From the NCBI GenBank assembly GCA_012522185.1, contig JAAYKY010000015.1, positions 1 to 32,448 of the forward strand: DNA of 32,448 nt, in the 5' to 3' direction. Within the stretch, counting starts at the first letter, position 1; each line of letters begins with the position of its first letter. Both the position numbers and the translations under genes were made by a program. This DNA is from Flavobacteriaceae bacterium. GTDB lineage: Bacteria > Bacteroidota > Bacteroidia > Flavobacteriales > Weeksellaceae. Positions 14,898 through 23,031 of this stretch are shown piece after piece. The notes beneath the pieces are model-generated. The model had not been told where the DNA came from. It made no database searches and saw only the letters and a program-made list of their open reading frames with translations.

Positions 14898-16286
14898 TTG
14901 GAATACAAAGTTCTGACGGATGATGATTTGAAATTTTTCCGAAAAACAATCGGAGAAAAAAATGTGCTTACTTCCCAAATTGAAACCTATGCTTCGGACT
15001 CGACCGAAAGACTGAAATTCTTCCCGGAAGTTGTACTCAAACCCGATTCGACCGAAAAGGTTTCCAAAATTGTAGCGCATTGTTATCGTGAGTTGATTCC
15101 CATCACGCCACGCGGTGCCGGAACCGGGCTGACCGGAGGGTCGCTCGCCATCAAAGGAGGTGTTTTGATTTCACTTGAAAAACTAAACAAACTGATTGAA
15201 ATTGATAAAAAAAACTTTCAGGTAAAAGTAGAAGCAGGTGTCATCAATTATAAACTTCAAGAAGCCTTGGCTGAGAAAAATTTGTTTTACCCACCCGATC
15301 CAAGTAGCTGGCAAAGCTCGTTTATTGGTGGAAATATTTCGACCAATGCCGGCGGAATAAAAGCCGTGAAGTACGGTGTAACCTCTCATTATGTTTTGAA
15401 TTTGGAGGTAGTTTTACCCAACGGAGAAATCATCTGGACCGGAGCCAATACGTTAAAAAACAGCACAGGACTCAATCTTACCCAACTTTTCACCGGAAGC
15501 GAAGGGACTTTGGGCATCATTACAAAAGCGGTTTTAAAGGTTCTCCCCAAACACATTCAGGATGTCTCTTTATTGGTTCCTTTCCGAAATGCTTCGGAGG
15601 CCTGTGAAGCAGTTTCGGCTATTTTTCATGCCGGAATTCAACCGGCAGCTATGGAATTTATGGAAAAGAAAGCGATTGATGCAACGGTTGATTTCATGGG
15701 TGGCTCCTCTATTGAAATTGAAGAAGACACTGAAGCGCATTTATTGATTTCTCTGGATGAAAACATCGAAACCGAACTTAAAACTTGCGTAGATACGGTT
15801 TCTAATTTTAACATTGGAGAAATTCTTTTTGCCGAAAACCCAATCGAGAAGGAAAGAATCTGGCAAATCAGACGAAAAGTTTCGGAAGTTGTGAAACGAA
15901 ATGGATACACCATCGAAGAAGACACCGTTGTACCACGTGCCAATCTTTCTAAATTGGTGGAAAGAATGCATGAATTGGCCGATAAACATCGTTTCAAAGT
16001 GGTTTGTTATGGCCATGCCGGCGATGGAAATCTACATGTCAGAATCAATCATCCCCTCCATAAAAATTCCTACAATGTCCCTGAGATTCAATTCATTTTA
16101 AAAGAATTATTTGAAATTGTCAAAGACCTCGACGGAACGATTTCAGGCGAACATGGCATTGGGTTGATCCAAAAACCTTATTTGCCGGTGGTTTTCAGTC
16201 AAACAAATTTGGAGTTGCAAAAAACCATCAAAAAAGCAATTGACCCAAAAAACATCATGAATCCGGGAAAGATTTTTAAATTTTAA
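14898..16286 (+). CDS. FAD-binding oxidoreductase, GlcD/D-lactate dehydrogenase type
   Basis: A 462-aa flavoprotein of the VAO/GlcD family, which oxidises 2-hydroxy acids such as glycolate or D-lactate. The FAD-binding PCMH-type domain (about 45-225) contains TPRGAGTGLTGGSL and SSFIGGNISTNAGG. The C-terminal FAD-oxidase domain contains CYGHAGDGNLHVRINHP and ends with GTISGEHGIGLIQKPYL and KNIMNPGKIF. The substrate cannot be fixed from sequence. The start is a TTG at 14898: an in-frame stop lies two codons upstream and no ATG precedes the first conserved residues. The 22-bp spacing after der suggests co-transcription. No iron-sulfur GlcF partner is adjacent. Confidence 0.9.
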   Translation: MEYKVLTDDDLKFFRKTIGEKNVLTSQIETYASDSTERLKFFPEVVLKPDSTEKVSKIVAHCYRELIPITPRGAGTGLTGGSLAIKGGVLISLEKLNKLIEIDKKNFQVKVEAGVINYKLQEALAEKNLFYPPDPSSWQSSFIGGNISTNAGGIKAVKYGVTSHYVLNLEVVLPNGEIIWTGANTLKNSTGLNLTQLFTGSEGTLGIITKAVLKVLPKHIQDVSLLVPFRNASEACEAVSAIFHAGIQPAAMEFMEKKAIDATVDFMGGSSIEIEEDTEAHLLISLDENIETELKTCVDTVSNFNIGEILFAENPIEKERIWQIRRKVSEVVKRNGYTIEEDTVVPRANLSKLVERMHELADKHRFKVVCYGHAGDGNLHVRINHPLHKNSYNVPEIQFILKELFEIVKDLDGTISGEHGIGLIQKPYLPVVFSQTNLELQKTIKKAIDPKNIMNPGKIFKF

Positions 16287-16325
16287 CATTCGAAATCCTT
16301 AATTTTACGGATAAATCAATTCATA

Positions 16326-16904
16326 GTGCATTTCTTTTTTAATTTCAGCGAAGACATACCAGAAGAATTTCATTCCTCAGAAAACCATCAGCCCCATACC
16401 GAATGTTCAGTTTGTGGAAATGGTTTTGGCAAGGATCATTATTTCATCGAAAAAGCATTTCAAAAAACCTACGATAAAACCGAATTCCAATTAACATTTG
16501 AATATGCGGTTTGCGAAAGATGCAAAACGGATATGATGAAAAGTATTTCCAAAGAATCCATGCAAAACATTCAAGATTTTGCAATGAACATGGGTGCAAT
16601 GCCACGTCTGAAGAGTTCAGAAGAAGTTGAAATCGATATGGATTTCCTACTAAATCATTGCATTGCAAGTGGGAAGTCTTTGGATGATCTCGAGGAATAT
16701 CATTTGGTAGGAATTTTCAAGAACGATAAATTGGTGCAATTGCCCATGGTCTATGGAGAAAGTTTCATCGAAGAATATTCTGAACTTTTATCCGAAGAAA
16801 CCAAAGGTTTTTTTGATGATTTCTTTAACAACATCACCGTACTTCCACCTACACTTGCCAAAATTTTGGAAGATGAAAAACCCAGACGGCCGGTTTTGAT
16901 TTGA
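16326..16904 (+). CDS. Hypothetical protein with two CxxC pairs
   Basis: A 192-aa soluble protein of unrecognised family, read from a GTG at 16326; no ATG start is available before the first cysteine pair. Residues C27-x2-C30 (CSVCGNGFG) and C63-x2-C66 (CERCKTDM) are about 33 residues apart and could form one zinc-ribbon-like site. The rest is acidic and probably helical, with a conserved-looking PPTLAKILEDEKPRRPVLI end. It lies 39 bp after the GlcD-type gene and 43 bp before an SDR gene. I cannot assign a function. Confidence 0.75.
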   Translation: MHFFFNFSEDIPEEFHSSENHQPHTECSVCGNGFGKDHYFIEKAFQKTYDKTEFQLTFEYAVCERCKTDMMKSISKESMQNIQDFAMNMGAMPRLKSSEEVEIDMDFLLNHCIASGKSLDDLEEYHLVGIFKNDKLVQLPMVYGESFIEEYSELLSEETKGFFDDFFNNITVLPPTLAKILEDEKPRRPVLI

Positions 16905-16935
16905 TGATTGAATTTCGAGTTTCATATATAAAATC

Positions 16936-16943
16936 TATCTTCG
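16936..16943 (+). promoter_or_regulatory. -7-like element TATCTTCG before the SDR gene
   Basis: TATCTTCG differs from TAnnTTTG at one position and ends 4 nt before the ATG at 16948, repeating the very short leader pattern. Confidence 0.35.
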
Positions 16944-16947
16944 CAAA

Positions 16948-17952
16948 ATGGTTTATGTAACAGGTGCTACGGGACTAATCGGGAGTTATTTATTACTGGA
17001 GCTATCCAAACGTGGAAAGAAAATTCGAGCTCTAAAAAGAAAAACTTCCAATCTCAATTCGGTGAAAAATCTTTTCACTGCATTTGGCGCAAGCCAATTA
17101 TTCGACAAAATTGAGTGGGTAGAAGTCGATTTGTTGGACGTTATCAAACTTTCTAAATCCCTTGAAGGAATTGAAACCATTTACCATACAGCTGCTTCGG
17201 TAGGATTTGATGAAAGAAAGCGAAAAGAAATCCACGAAATTAATGTGACCGGAACGGAAAACCTGGTAAATATGGCCATTGATTCCGATGTCAAAAACAT
17301 AGTTTACCTAAGTTCGATTTCCGTTTTGGACAAAAACCCAAGCAACAAAATTATCTCAGAAAATTCAGGTTGGGATCCGCAGCAAATTCATTCGGAATAT
17401 GCCATTTCAAAAAAGAAAGGCGAAATGGCTGTGTGGCGAGGCTCTCAAGAAGGACTCAATGTGATTGTGCTCTATCCTTCCATCGTCATTGGAAGCTTGG
17501 ACGGAAGCCGTGCGAGTGAAAATATATTCAAACTTGCGCATCGTAAAAAAGCATTCGCTTCCAAAGGTATTACTGGCTATGTTGAAGTTCGTGACGTTGT
17601 GTTTTGCTTGGCTGAACTCGTAGAAAAAAAACACTTCAATCAGTCTTTCCTACTTAACTCTGAGGAAAAATCTTTTTTGGAAATTTTTGAGTTTCTTCGA
17701 AACCGATGGGGCTTAGGAAGCACAAAAGTTTTGACCAAAAGAAAATTAAAATTCATTAAAGCAATATCACAAATCAGCCGAATTTTTGGCAGTAGGTACA
17801 TAAGTCAGTCCAGTTACCTTGCGCTCATCCGCAAATCAAAATTTTCTAATCAGAAAATAAAAGATGCAATCGGAATTGAATTCCAATCTGTAGAAGAAGC
17901 CTTGATTTTTCATGGTGATCGTTATTTAAAAATGAAACAAAACACACAATAG
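16948..17952 (+). CDS. NAD(P)-dependent epimerase/dehydratase, extended SDR
   Basis: A 334-aa extended short-chain dehydrogenase. The N-terminal Rossmann motif TGATGLIGS (residues 5-13) is followed by basic RALKRKTSN, suggesting NADP preference. The catalytic pair is Y151-x3-K155 (YAISKKKGE), with Ser in the preceding YLSSISVLD strand. The overall pattern is closest to dihydroflavonol-4-reductase-like or NAD-dependent epimerase/dehydratase proteins of Bacteroidota; the substrate is unknown. The ATG lies 4 nt after a -7-like element. mvaD follows after 8 bp, so the two are likely co-transcribed. Confidence 0.85.
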   Translation: MVYVTGATGLIGSYLLLELSKRGKKIRALKRKTSNLNSVKNLFTAFGASQLFDKIEWVEVDLLDVIKLSKSLEGIETIYHTAASVGFDERKRKEIHEINVTGTENLVNMAIDSDVKNIVYLSSISVLDKNPSNKIISENSGWDPQQIHSEYAISKKKGEMAVWRGSQEGLNVIVLYPSIVIGSLDGSRASENIFKLAHRKKAFASKGITGYVEVRDVVFCLAELVEKKHFNQSFLLNSEEKSFLEIFEFLRNRWGLGSTKVLTKRKLKFIKAISQISRIFGSRYISQSSYLALIRKSKFSNQKIKDAIGIEFQSVEEALIFHGDRYLKMKQNTQ

Positions 17953-17960
17953 TTCTTTTC

Positions 17961-19016
17961 ATGGAAAGATTTAAATCAAAATTAAGTTCAATTTTCCCAA
18001 ATATTTCCGGGAGCGTTTCTGCCAAATGCCCGTCCAACATTGCCCTGATAAAATATTGGGGAAAACGGGAAGTACAAATTCCGATGAATCCTTCTTTAAG
18101 TTTCACTCTGAACGAAAGCAATACCCAAACGGAGCTTAGATTTTCCCCCCAAACTTCAGGAGAATTTCAAGTAAAGGTTTATCTCGACAATGAATTGAAA
18201 GAGGATTTCGCTCCAAAAATCATTACATTTTTTAAACGAATTGAAGAATTCATTCCTTTTTTGAGGAATTACGAATTTGAAATTCGAACTCATAATACAT
18301 TTCCTCACAGCAGTGGGATCGCTTCTTCGGCGTCGGGAATGGGTGCTTTGGCGCTTTGTCTTACCCAGTTAGAAAACCAATTGGGCGCTGAGATGACAGA
18401 AAACGAAGGATTGGTGAAATCATCTTTCCTAGCAAGATTGGGTTCGGGAAGTGCTTGTCGATCGATTTACCCGGGCATTACGGTTTGGGGCGAAACATCT
18501 GCAGTCGAGGGTAGTTCTGACTTGTATGCCGTTCCTTATCCGTATGAAATTCATGAGAGTTTCAGAAATTTCCGAGATCAAATTCTGTTGATTGATGAAG
18601 GCCAAAAAGAAGTTTCAAGTACAGTGGGACATCAACTCATGGAAGGGCATCCTTATGCGAAAAAAAGATTTGAATCCGCCGAAGAAAATCTAAATCGCTT
18701 GACTCCCATCTTAAAAGAAGGGAATCTAGATGAATTCGGAACCATCGTAGAGCACGAAGCACTCAGTTTGCATGCCATGATGATGACTTCTACGCCTTAT
18801 TATATATTAATGAAACCCAATACGCTTCAAGTAATTGAAAAAATTTGGGAGTTTAGAAAAGAAACAAGTTTACCTTTGTTTTTCACGCTGGATGCTGGAG
18901 CCAATGTTCATCTACTTTATCCACAAAAAAATGAAAAAGAGATAGAAACTCACATAGAAAAAGAGTTAAAATCTTACTGTAAACAAGGGAAAACTATAAA
19001 AGATTTTACATTTTAA
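17961..19016 (+). CDS. mvaD: Diphosphomevalonate decarboxylase
   Basis: This GHMP-kinase-fold enzyme phosphorylates and decarboxylates mevalonate diphosphate to isopentenyl diphosphate. The 351-aa protein has CPSNIALIKYWGKR near residues 23-37 (the family's substrate-binding segment), NPSLSFTL, the ATP-binding PHSSGIASSASGMGALA (about 115-131), SGSACRSIYPG and a late FTLDAGANVHLLYP segment with the catalytic-type Asp. Length is slightly above the usual 320-340. It indicates that the organism uses the mevalonate pathway, which feeds the MenA side chain among other products. No other mevalonate gene is in the window. Confidence 0.93.
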   Translation: MERFKSKLSSIFPNISGSVSAKCPSNIALIKYWGKREVQIPMNPSLSFTLNESNTQTELRFSPQTSGEFQVKVYLDNELKEDFAPKIITFFKRIEEFIPFLRNYEFEIRTHNTFPHSSGIASSASGMGALALCLTQLENQLGAEMTENEGLVKSSFLARLGSGSACRSIYPGITVWGETSAVEGSSDLYAVPYPYEIHESFRNFRDQILLIDEGQKEVSSTVGHQLMEGHPYAKKRFESAEENLNRLTPILKEGNLDEFGTIVEHEALSLHAMMMTSTPYYILMKPNTLQVIEKIWEFRKETSLPLFFTLDAGANVHLLYPQKNEKEIETHIEKELKSYCKQGKTIKDFTF

Positions 19017-19082
19017 CTTTATTATTCGAAAAATATTTTTAATTTCGGAGCTGTAATTAATATTAATTTAAAATTAACAACA

Positions 19083-19994
19083 ATGAAAAAACTTTCTTTT
19101 CTTTTAGCCGGATTGGCTTTTACAGTTGGCTTTGGTCAGGTTAATTATTTGCAAACTGCAAATACAGTAATTAGCTATCCTGCACCAGTGTCATCAGATG
19201 CAATTTGTAACTTCGGCTATCCTTCAGATGCCTATTACGCTGGAGGGGAGCTTGTTAGCTTCGCATCTGTAATTGAATTTACTGAAGGGGAAACATTTCA
19301 ACCAAGTGAAATGAATATCGCATTAGGAATATATGATGATTTATCTTATGATATGACTTCTGCTGAAATTGAAATTACAATTTTGAATGATGACTCTTCT
19401 ATGTTCCCTAGTACTGAAGCTATTTCCTCAGTTACTGTTTCACCTTCTGAAGCTACTTTTTTAGAGACGATTTCTTTGACAAGTGGCGCAGTAATTCACA
19501 TGTATCAAGTTAAACTTGATTTATCTGGAATGGACGCGGTTACTCCCGAACCAGGAGAAACTATGAAATGGATTAAAATTCACAAAGCTAATGACGATGG
19601 AGTCGCAATGGCGGTAAACTTTACTCTATCAGCAATAGGTGGACTGACATATTATTGGGATGACTTAATTGAAGATTGGAATGTATTTAATGCTTCAGAA
19701 CCAGACAATATTTCATTTACGTATGATTTAATTGGAGACTGTTCTGTGATGGGAATTTCTGAAATCGACTCTTCTTCAGTAGCAGTTTACCCTAATCCCG
19801 TAAAAGATATCTTAAATGTTTCTGCTAAAAATGCTGACGTAAAAGAGGTTCAAATCGTTAACATGAACGGACAAGTAGTTGCTTCTTCAAAAGCTGCTTC
19901 TGTAAACGTTTCAACTCTACCAAGTGGTGTTTACATCGTAAAAGTAGTAGATGCAAAAGGAAACGTAACTACTTCTAAAATCGTTAAAAAATAA
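19083..19994 (+). CDS. Small secreted protein with T9SS type A sorting domain
   Basis: A 303-aa exported protein. The signal peptide (MKKLSFLLAGLAFTVGFGQ) has a likely cleavage after GFG. A beta-rich central domain (about 20-225) ends with FTYDLIGDC, and the last 70 residues form a Por-secretion C-terminal domain: VAVYPNPVKDILNVS, VQIVNMNGQVV and LPSGVYIVKVVDAKGNVTTSKIVKK. Such domains direct export by the type IX secretion system with removal of the tail. The central domain resembles modules of the giant protein at 28479 (compare VYELIGTC and the YYWDDL/YWWNDL segment). No catalytic motif is seen. A leader of about 35 nt may follow a weak TAATTTCG element (19048-19055 region), and a strong terminator follows. 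Confidence 0.9.
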   Translation: MKKLSFLLAGLAFTVGFGQVNYLQTANTVISYPAPVSSDAICNFGYPSDAYYAGGELVSFASVIEFTEGETFQPSEMNIALGIYDDLSYDMTSAEIEITILNDDSSMFPSTEAISSVTVSPSEATFLETISLTSGAVIHMYQVKLDLSGMDAVTPEPGETMKWIKIHKANDDGVAMAVNFTLSAIGGLTYYWDDLIEDWNVFNASEPDNISFTYDLIGDCSVMGISEIDSSSVAVYPNPVKDILNVSAKNADVKEVQIVNMNGQVVASSKAASVNVSTLPSGVYIVKVVDAKGNVTTSKIVKK

Positions 19995-20017
19995 TTGAAT
20001 TTCAATTAAAAATTTTA

Positions 20018-20050
20018 AGCCATCTCGGTTCAACCGAGATGGCTTTTTTC
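20018..20050 (+). terminator. Strong terminator after the T9SS cargo gene
   Basis: AGCCATCTCGGTT and AACCGAGATGGCT form a 13-bp inverted repeat around one C, practically an 11-bp stem with a short loop, followed by a run of six T and more. It is the clearest intrinsic terminator in the window. Confidence 0.9.
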
Positions 20051-20192
20051 TTTTTTATACATTTATTCAATAAATTAGAATCCTCTTATTCAAAAGAATA
20101 ATTTAATTTAAACTTAACTAAGAATAGCTTTAATTTAACCCCAACTGAATTTCCTCAAACCCTAAACCTTCTACCCTTTACTTAGAAGAATC

Positions 20193-21122
20193 TTATCTAA
20201 GCCTCCTTGTCTTCGCATAATGAATAGCCGCATTCAGCTCAAAACCAATCATAATTAATAAGACGTTGATATAAACAAATATCATCATAATCATCACCAA
20301 TCCAACCGATCCGTACAGCAAATCATAATAGTTGAATTTCTTGATGTAATACTGAAATCCCATCAAAGTAACGAAGAATAAAACCGTAGCCATCAAAGCA
20401 CCTGGCGCAACGTTGCGAAACCTTTGTTTCACATTTGTACCATAATAATACAACATCACAAGCGAAGTAAAATAAAACAATGTGGCCGATGCGAAATTTA
20501 GTACCTGAACCAAAGTCGGCACCTCCAACAAAGCACCATAATCCTCAATATACCGCAACATAAAATGTGTATAATAGGTCAAAATCAATTGTGCGATGAT
20601 AAATACGACGAAAAATAAAGTCAGAATGATAGAAATAAATCGGTTGTGAATACCCTTCCTCCGTTTAGCGTATCCATAATGCGAAGCATTGAAACCATTG
20701 ATCATAACCGTAATCCCGTTTGACGAAAGTAAAATCGTCAGGATGATAAACAAGGAACCGATGCTCCTCCCACCCTTTCCATCCGCTGTTTGAGAAACAT
20801 AACCGATGACCTCATTGGTAATTCTTTCAGGCAAAATCCGTGGAATGAATTCCGAAAATAACAAAGTCTGAATTTCCTGGTAAAGCGGTGCATATGGCAA
20901 AACACTGAACAAAAACAAAAGAAACGGAAAAACACTGAAAAAGAAAGCCCAGGAAACCGCTCCCACACGCAAAGCGAAAATCCGGTTGGAAATTCCTTTC
21001 ATCAAATAACCAATCAAAGTATAAAGAGAAGTATTGTTCAGCGACTTAAATTTAATTCGCTTCCCTACCTTTACAAAAAGATTATCATTGGATATTTTTT
21101 TCAACTTTGATCGAATCGCCAT
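20193..21122 (-). CDS. YihY/BrkB-family inner-membrane protein
   Basis: A 309-aa polytopic membrane protein with about six helices. The pattern IFALRVGAVSWAFFFSVFPFLLFLFSVLP after a basic cytoplasmic N-terminus, NGITVMINGFNASHY in the middle and GSVGLVMIMMIFVYINVLLIMIGFELNAAI near the end is characteristic of the YihY/UPF0761 family, formerly misnamed RNase BN. No enzymatic activity is established for the family. It is divergent from rlmH with only 29 bp between start codons, so the promoters overlap. No terminator is obvious downstream. Confidence 0.9.
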   Translation of the reverse strand: MAIRSKLKKISNDNLFVKVGKRIKFKSLNNTSLYTLIGYLMKGISNRIFALRVGAVSWAFFFSVFPFLLFLFSVLPYAPLYQEIQTLLFSEFIPRILPERITNEVIGYVSQTADGKGGRSIGSLFIILTILLSSNGITVMINGFNASHYGYAKRRKGIHNRFISIILTLFFVVFIIAQLILTYYTHFMLRYIEDYGALLEVPTLVQVLNFASATLFYFTSLVMLYYYGTNVKQRFRNVAPGALMATVLFFVTLMGFQYYIKKFNYYDLLYGSVGLVMIMMIFVYINVLLIMIGFELNAAIHYAKTRRLR

Positions 21123-21129
21123 AATTTTG
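21122..21129 (+). promoter_or_regulatory. -7 element TAATTTTG upstream of rlmH
   Basis: TAATTTTG fits TAnnTTTG and lies 22 nt before the rlmH ATG, inside the 29-bp gap to the divergent YihY gene. No -33 match is clear. Confidence 0.35.
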
Positions 21130-21151
21130 TTGTCAAATTGATAAATTCAAA

Positions 21152-21625
21152 ATGAATATTACCCTGATTTGCATTGGAAGAACCGATGAAAAACCATTGG
21201 AAGAACTGATCCAGAAATATGAAAAGAGACTTCCCTCCCATTGGAATTTCCAGCGAATGGAGATTCCCGACATCAAAAATCGGAAAAACCTTTCGGAATC
21301 ACAACAAAAAGAAAAAGAAGCCGAACTAATCTTCTCCAAATTAAACAATTCCGACTATGTAATTTTATTGGACGAAAAAGGAAAACAACTCAGTTCATCC
21401 GCTTTCGCCGGCGAATTGCAGTCGCTGATGAACCAATCCATAAAACAAATCGCATTTGTGATTGGAGGGCCTTATGGCTTTTCAGATGAAGTTTATAAAC
21501 GCGCCAACCGCAAACTTTCCCTCTCCGAAATGACCTTTACTCACCAAATGGTCCGATTGTTTTTAATCGAACAAATTTACCGTGCATTTGCTATCTTGCA
21601 GGGCAAACCTTATCATCATGAATGA
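21152..21625 (+). CDS. rlmH: 23S rRNA (pseudouridine1915-N3)-methyltransferase RlmH
   Basis: RlmH methylates pseudouridine 1915 in helix 69 of 23S rRNA within the assembled 70S ribosome. The 157-aa protein is the family's normal size. Hallmarks are the LLDEKGKQLSSSAFA segment, the SAM-binding knot loop FVIGGPYGFSDEV and the C-terminal trefoil-knot segment LSLSEMTFTHQMVRLFLIEQIYRA ending in PYHHE. It is the first gene of a tightly packed five-gene run; its stop overlaps the start of the next gene by 8 nt. Confidence 0.97.
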   Translation: MNITLICIGRTDEKPLEELIQKYEKRLPSHWNFQRMEIPDIKNRKNLSESQQKEKEAELIFSKLNNSDYVILLDEKGKQLSSSAFAGELQSLMNQSIKQIAFVIGGPYGFSDEVYKRANRKLSLSEMTFTHQMVRLFLIEQIYRAFAILQGKPYHHE

Positions 21626-22466
21626 CCAGTTAAAGGAAGAGGAATTCGGAACAGAACCACAGACTTCGCAGTTTAAAATTTCCATTTTAAAATCCATAGT
21701 CGCAGCTTTTATTGTCGCGGTTTGCCTTCAGCTCATATCTTCGGTAATCAATATCCCGGCTTATTTCAGAGAGGAATTCTATCATATTACTTTACCGCTT
21801 TCCTTTTTGGTCGGCGGCGTACTGGCGGTATTCATTCTGATCCCTTATGTAAAAACAACTTGGAAAGCTATCTTGGCGCACATCTGGCAGCCGGCGAGCA
21901 TCGGTGTTTTATTCCTCAGCACGCTTTTTTACATTTTCATGTTGCCCTTTGCGGAATTTCTAACTTCCTTGATTCCCACCGAAGGAATTCCCTGGCTGGA
22001 AGAATTTTACAAACAAATCATTCAAGCATTTGAAATGATGCTCGATTACAAAATCGCCGGATTTATCACGGTTTGTATTTTGGCGCCCATTCTCGAAGAA
22101 ATTTTGTTTCGGGGAATTATCCTTCGCGGATTGTTTCAACAAGGGGTTTCACCCATTATTGCCATCGCACTGAGTTCCTTATTATTTGGAATTGCACACA
22201 TGAACCCCTGGCAATTCCTAGGTGCAGGGCTTCTCGGAGCAGTATTCGGATTTGTTTATTATCGAACCAAAGCACTCTGGATTTGTATTTTTCTCCATGC
22301 ACTCAATAATACAGTTTCATTTATTTTTATGTTGCGGTATAAATCCATGGATGAAAATGTTACCAACCCAAATGATTATACTTCTGTGATGATTTCTTTT
22401 GCAATTGCCCTATTTTTGGGATGGAGTATTTATAAAATCACGAAAAATAAAGTCAAATGGAATTAA
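21618..22466 (+). CDS. CPBP-family intramembrane glutamic endopeptidase
   Basis: A 282-aa membrane protein with about seven to eight helices. The CPBP/Abi family motif EExxxR is seen in APILEEILFRGIILRG, and the second histidine-bearing motif in FGIAHMNPWQFLGAGLLG. The third histidine is in CIFLHALNNTVSF. These are the catalytic and metal-like residues of Rce1-type proteases. The substrate is unknown. The frame opens 12 codons earlier (21582) but I choose the ATG at 21618, which overlaps the rlmH end by 8 nt and begins a hydrophilic MNDQLKEEE. It overlaps rdgB by 10 nt, so translational coupling is likely on both sides. Confidence 0.9.
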   Translation: MNDQLKEEEFGTEPQTSQFKISILKSIVAAFIVAVCLQLISSVINIPAYFREEFYHITLPLSFLVGGVLAVFILIPYVKTTWKAILAHIWQPASIGVLFLSTLFYIFMLPFAEFLTSLIPTEGIPWLEEFYKQIIQAFEMMLDYKIAGFITVCILAPILEEILFRGIILRGLFQQGVSPIIAIALSSLLFGIAHMNPWQFLGAGLLGAVFGFVYYRTKALWICIFLHALNNTVSFIFMLRYKSMDENVTNPNDYTSVMISFAIALFLGWSIYKITKNKVKWN

Positions 22467-23029
22467 TTTTTGCTTCGCATAACGAAAATAAAGTCAAAGA
22501 AATACGTTCGGTTCTTCCCGATTCAATTCAGCTTTTATCCTTAAATGACATTGGTTTTCACCAAGAAATCGAAGAAACGGGAAGTACGCTGGAAGAAAAC
22601 TCCAAAATAAAAGCCGAAACCATTTACAAAGAAACCGGGAAAAATGTTTTTGCTGATGATTCAGGACTTTTTGTGGAAGCGCTCAACGGAGATCCGGGTG
22701 TTTTTTCATCGCGTTATGCCGGAACCGGAAATTCAGAAGACAACATTAAAAAATTATTGAATGAATTAAATTCAAAAGAGATTCGAAAAGCTTATTTCCA
22801 ATCGGTTTTTTGTATAATTATCGACGGAGAAATTCATTATGTAAGCGGAGAAGTTCACGGAGAAATCATAAACGAACCCAGAGGAAATCAGGGTTTTGGA
22901 TACGATCCAATTTTTGTCGCGGACGGACACGAAAAAACCTTTGGTGAACTAGATCCTGCGCAAAAAAATCAAATCAGTCACAGGTTCAAAGCGGTACAGA
23001 AATTGATTAACTTTATCGGAAATTTATAG
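22457..23029 (+). CDS. rdgB: dITP/XTP pyrophosphatase (RdgB/HAM1 family)
   Basis: This housecleaning enzyme hydrolyses non-canonical purine triphosphates to monophosphates, keeping inosine and xanthosine out of DNA. The 190-aa protein has the nucleotide-binding ASHNENKVKEI at the start, the acidic metal site FADDSGLFVEAL, the GDPGVFSSRYAG segment, GFGYDPIFV and the SHRFKAVQKL end. Length is normal. The ATG lies inside the end of the CPBP gene, and the stop is 2 bp before the rnz start. Confidence 0.96.
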   Translation: MELIFASHNENKVKEIRSVLPDSIQLLSLNDIGFHQEIEETGSTLEENSKIKAETIYKETGKNVFADDSGLFVEALNGDPGVFSSRYAGTGNSEDNIKKLLNELNSKEIRKAYFQSVFCIIIDGEIHYVSGEVHGEIINEPRGNQGFGYDPIFVADGHEKTFGELDPAQKNQISHRFKAVQKLINFIGNL

Positions 23030-23031
23030 CA

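Noticed and set aside
21582-21617. Twelve-codon N-terminal extension of the CPBP protease
   Set aside because: It lies fully within rlmH, and the ATG at 21618 gives the usual short overlap.
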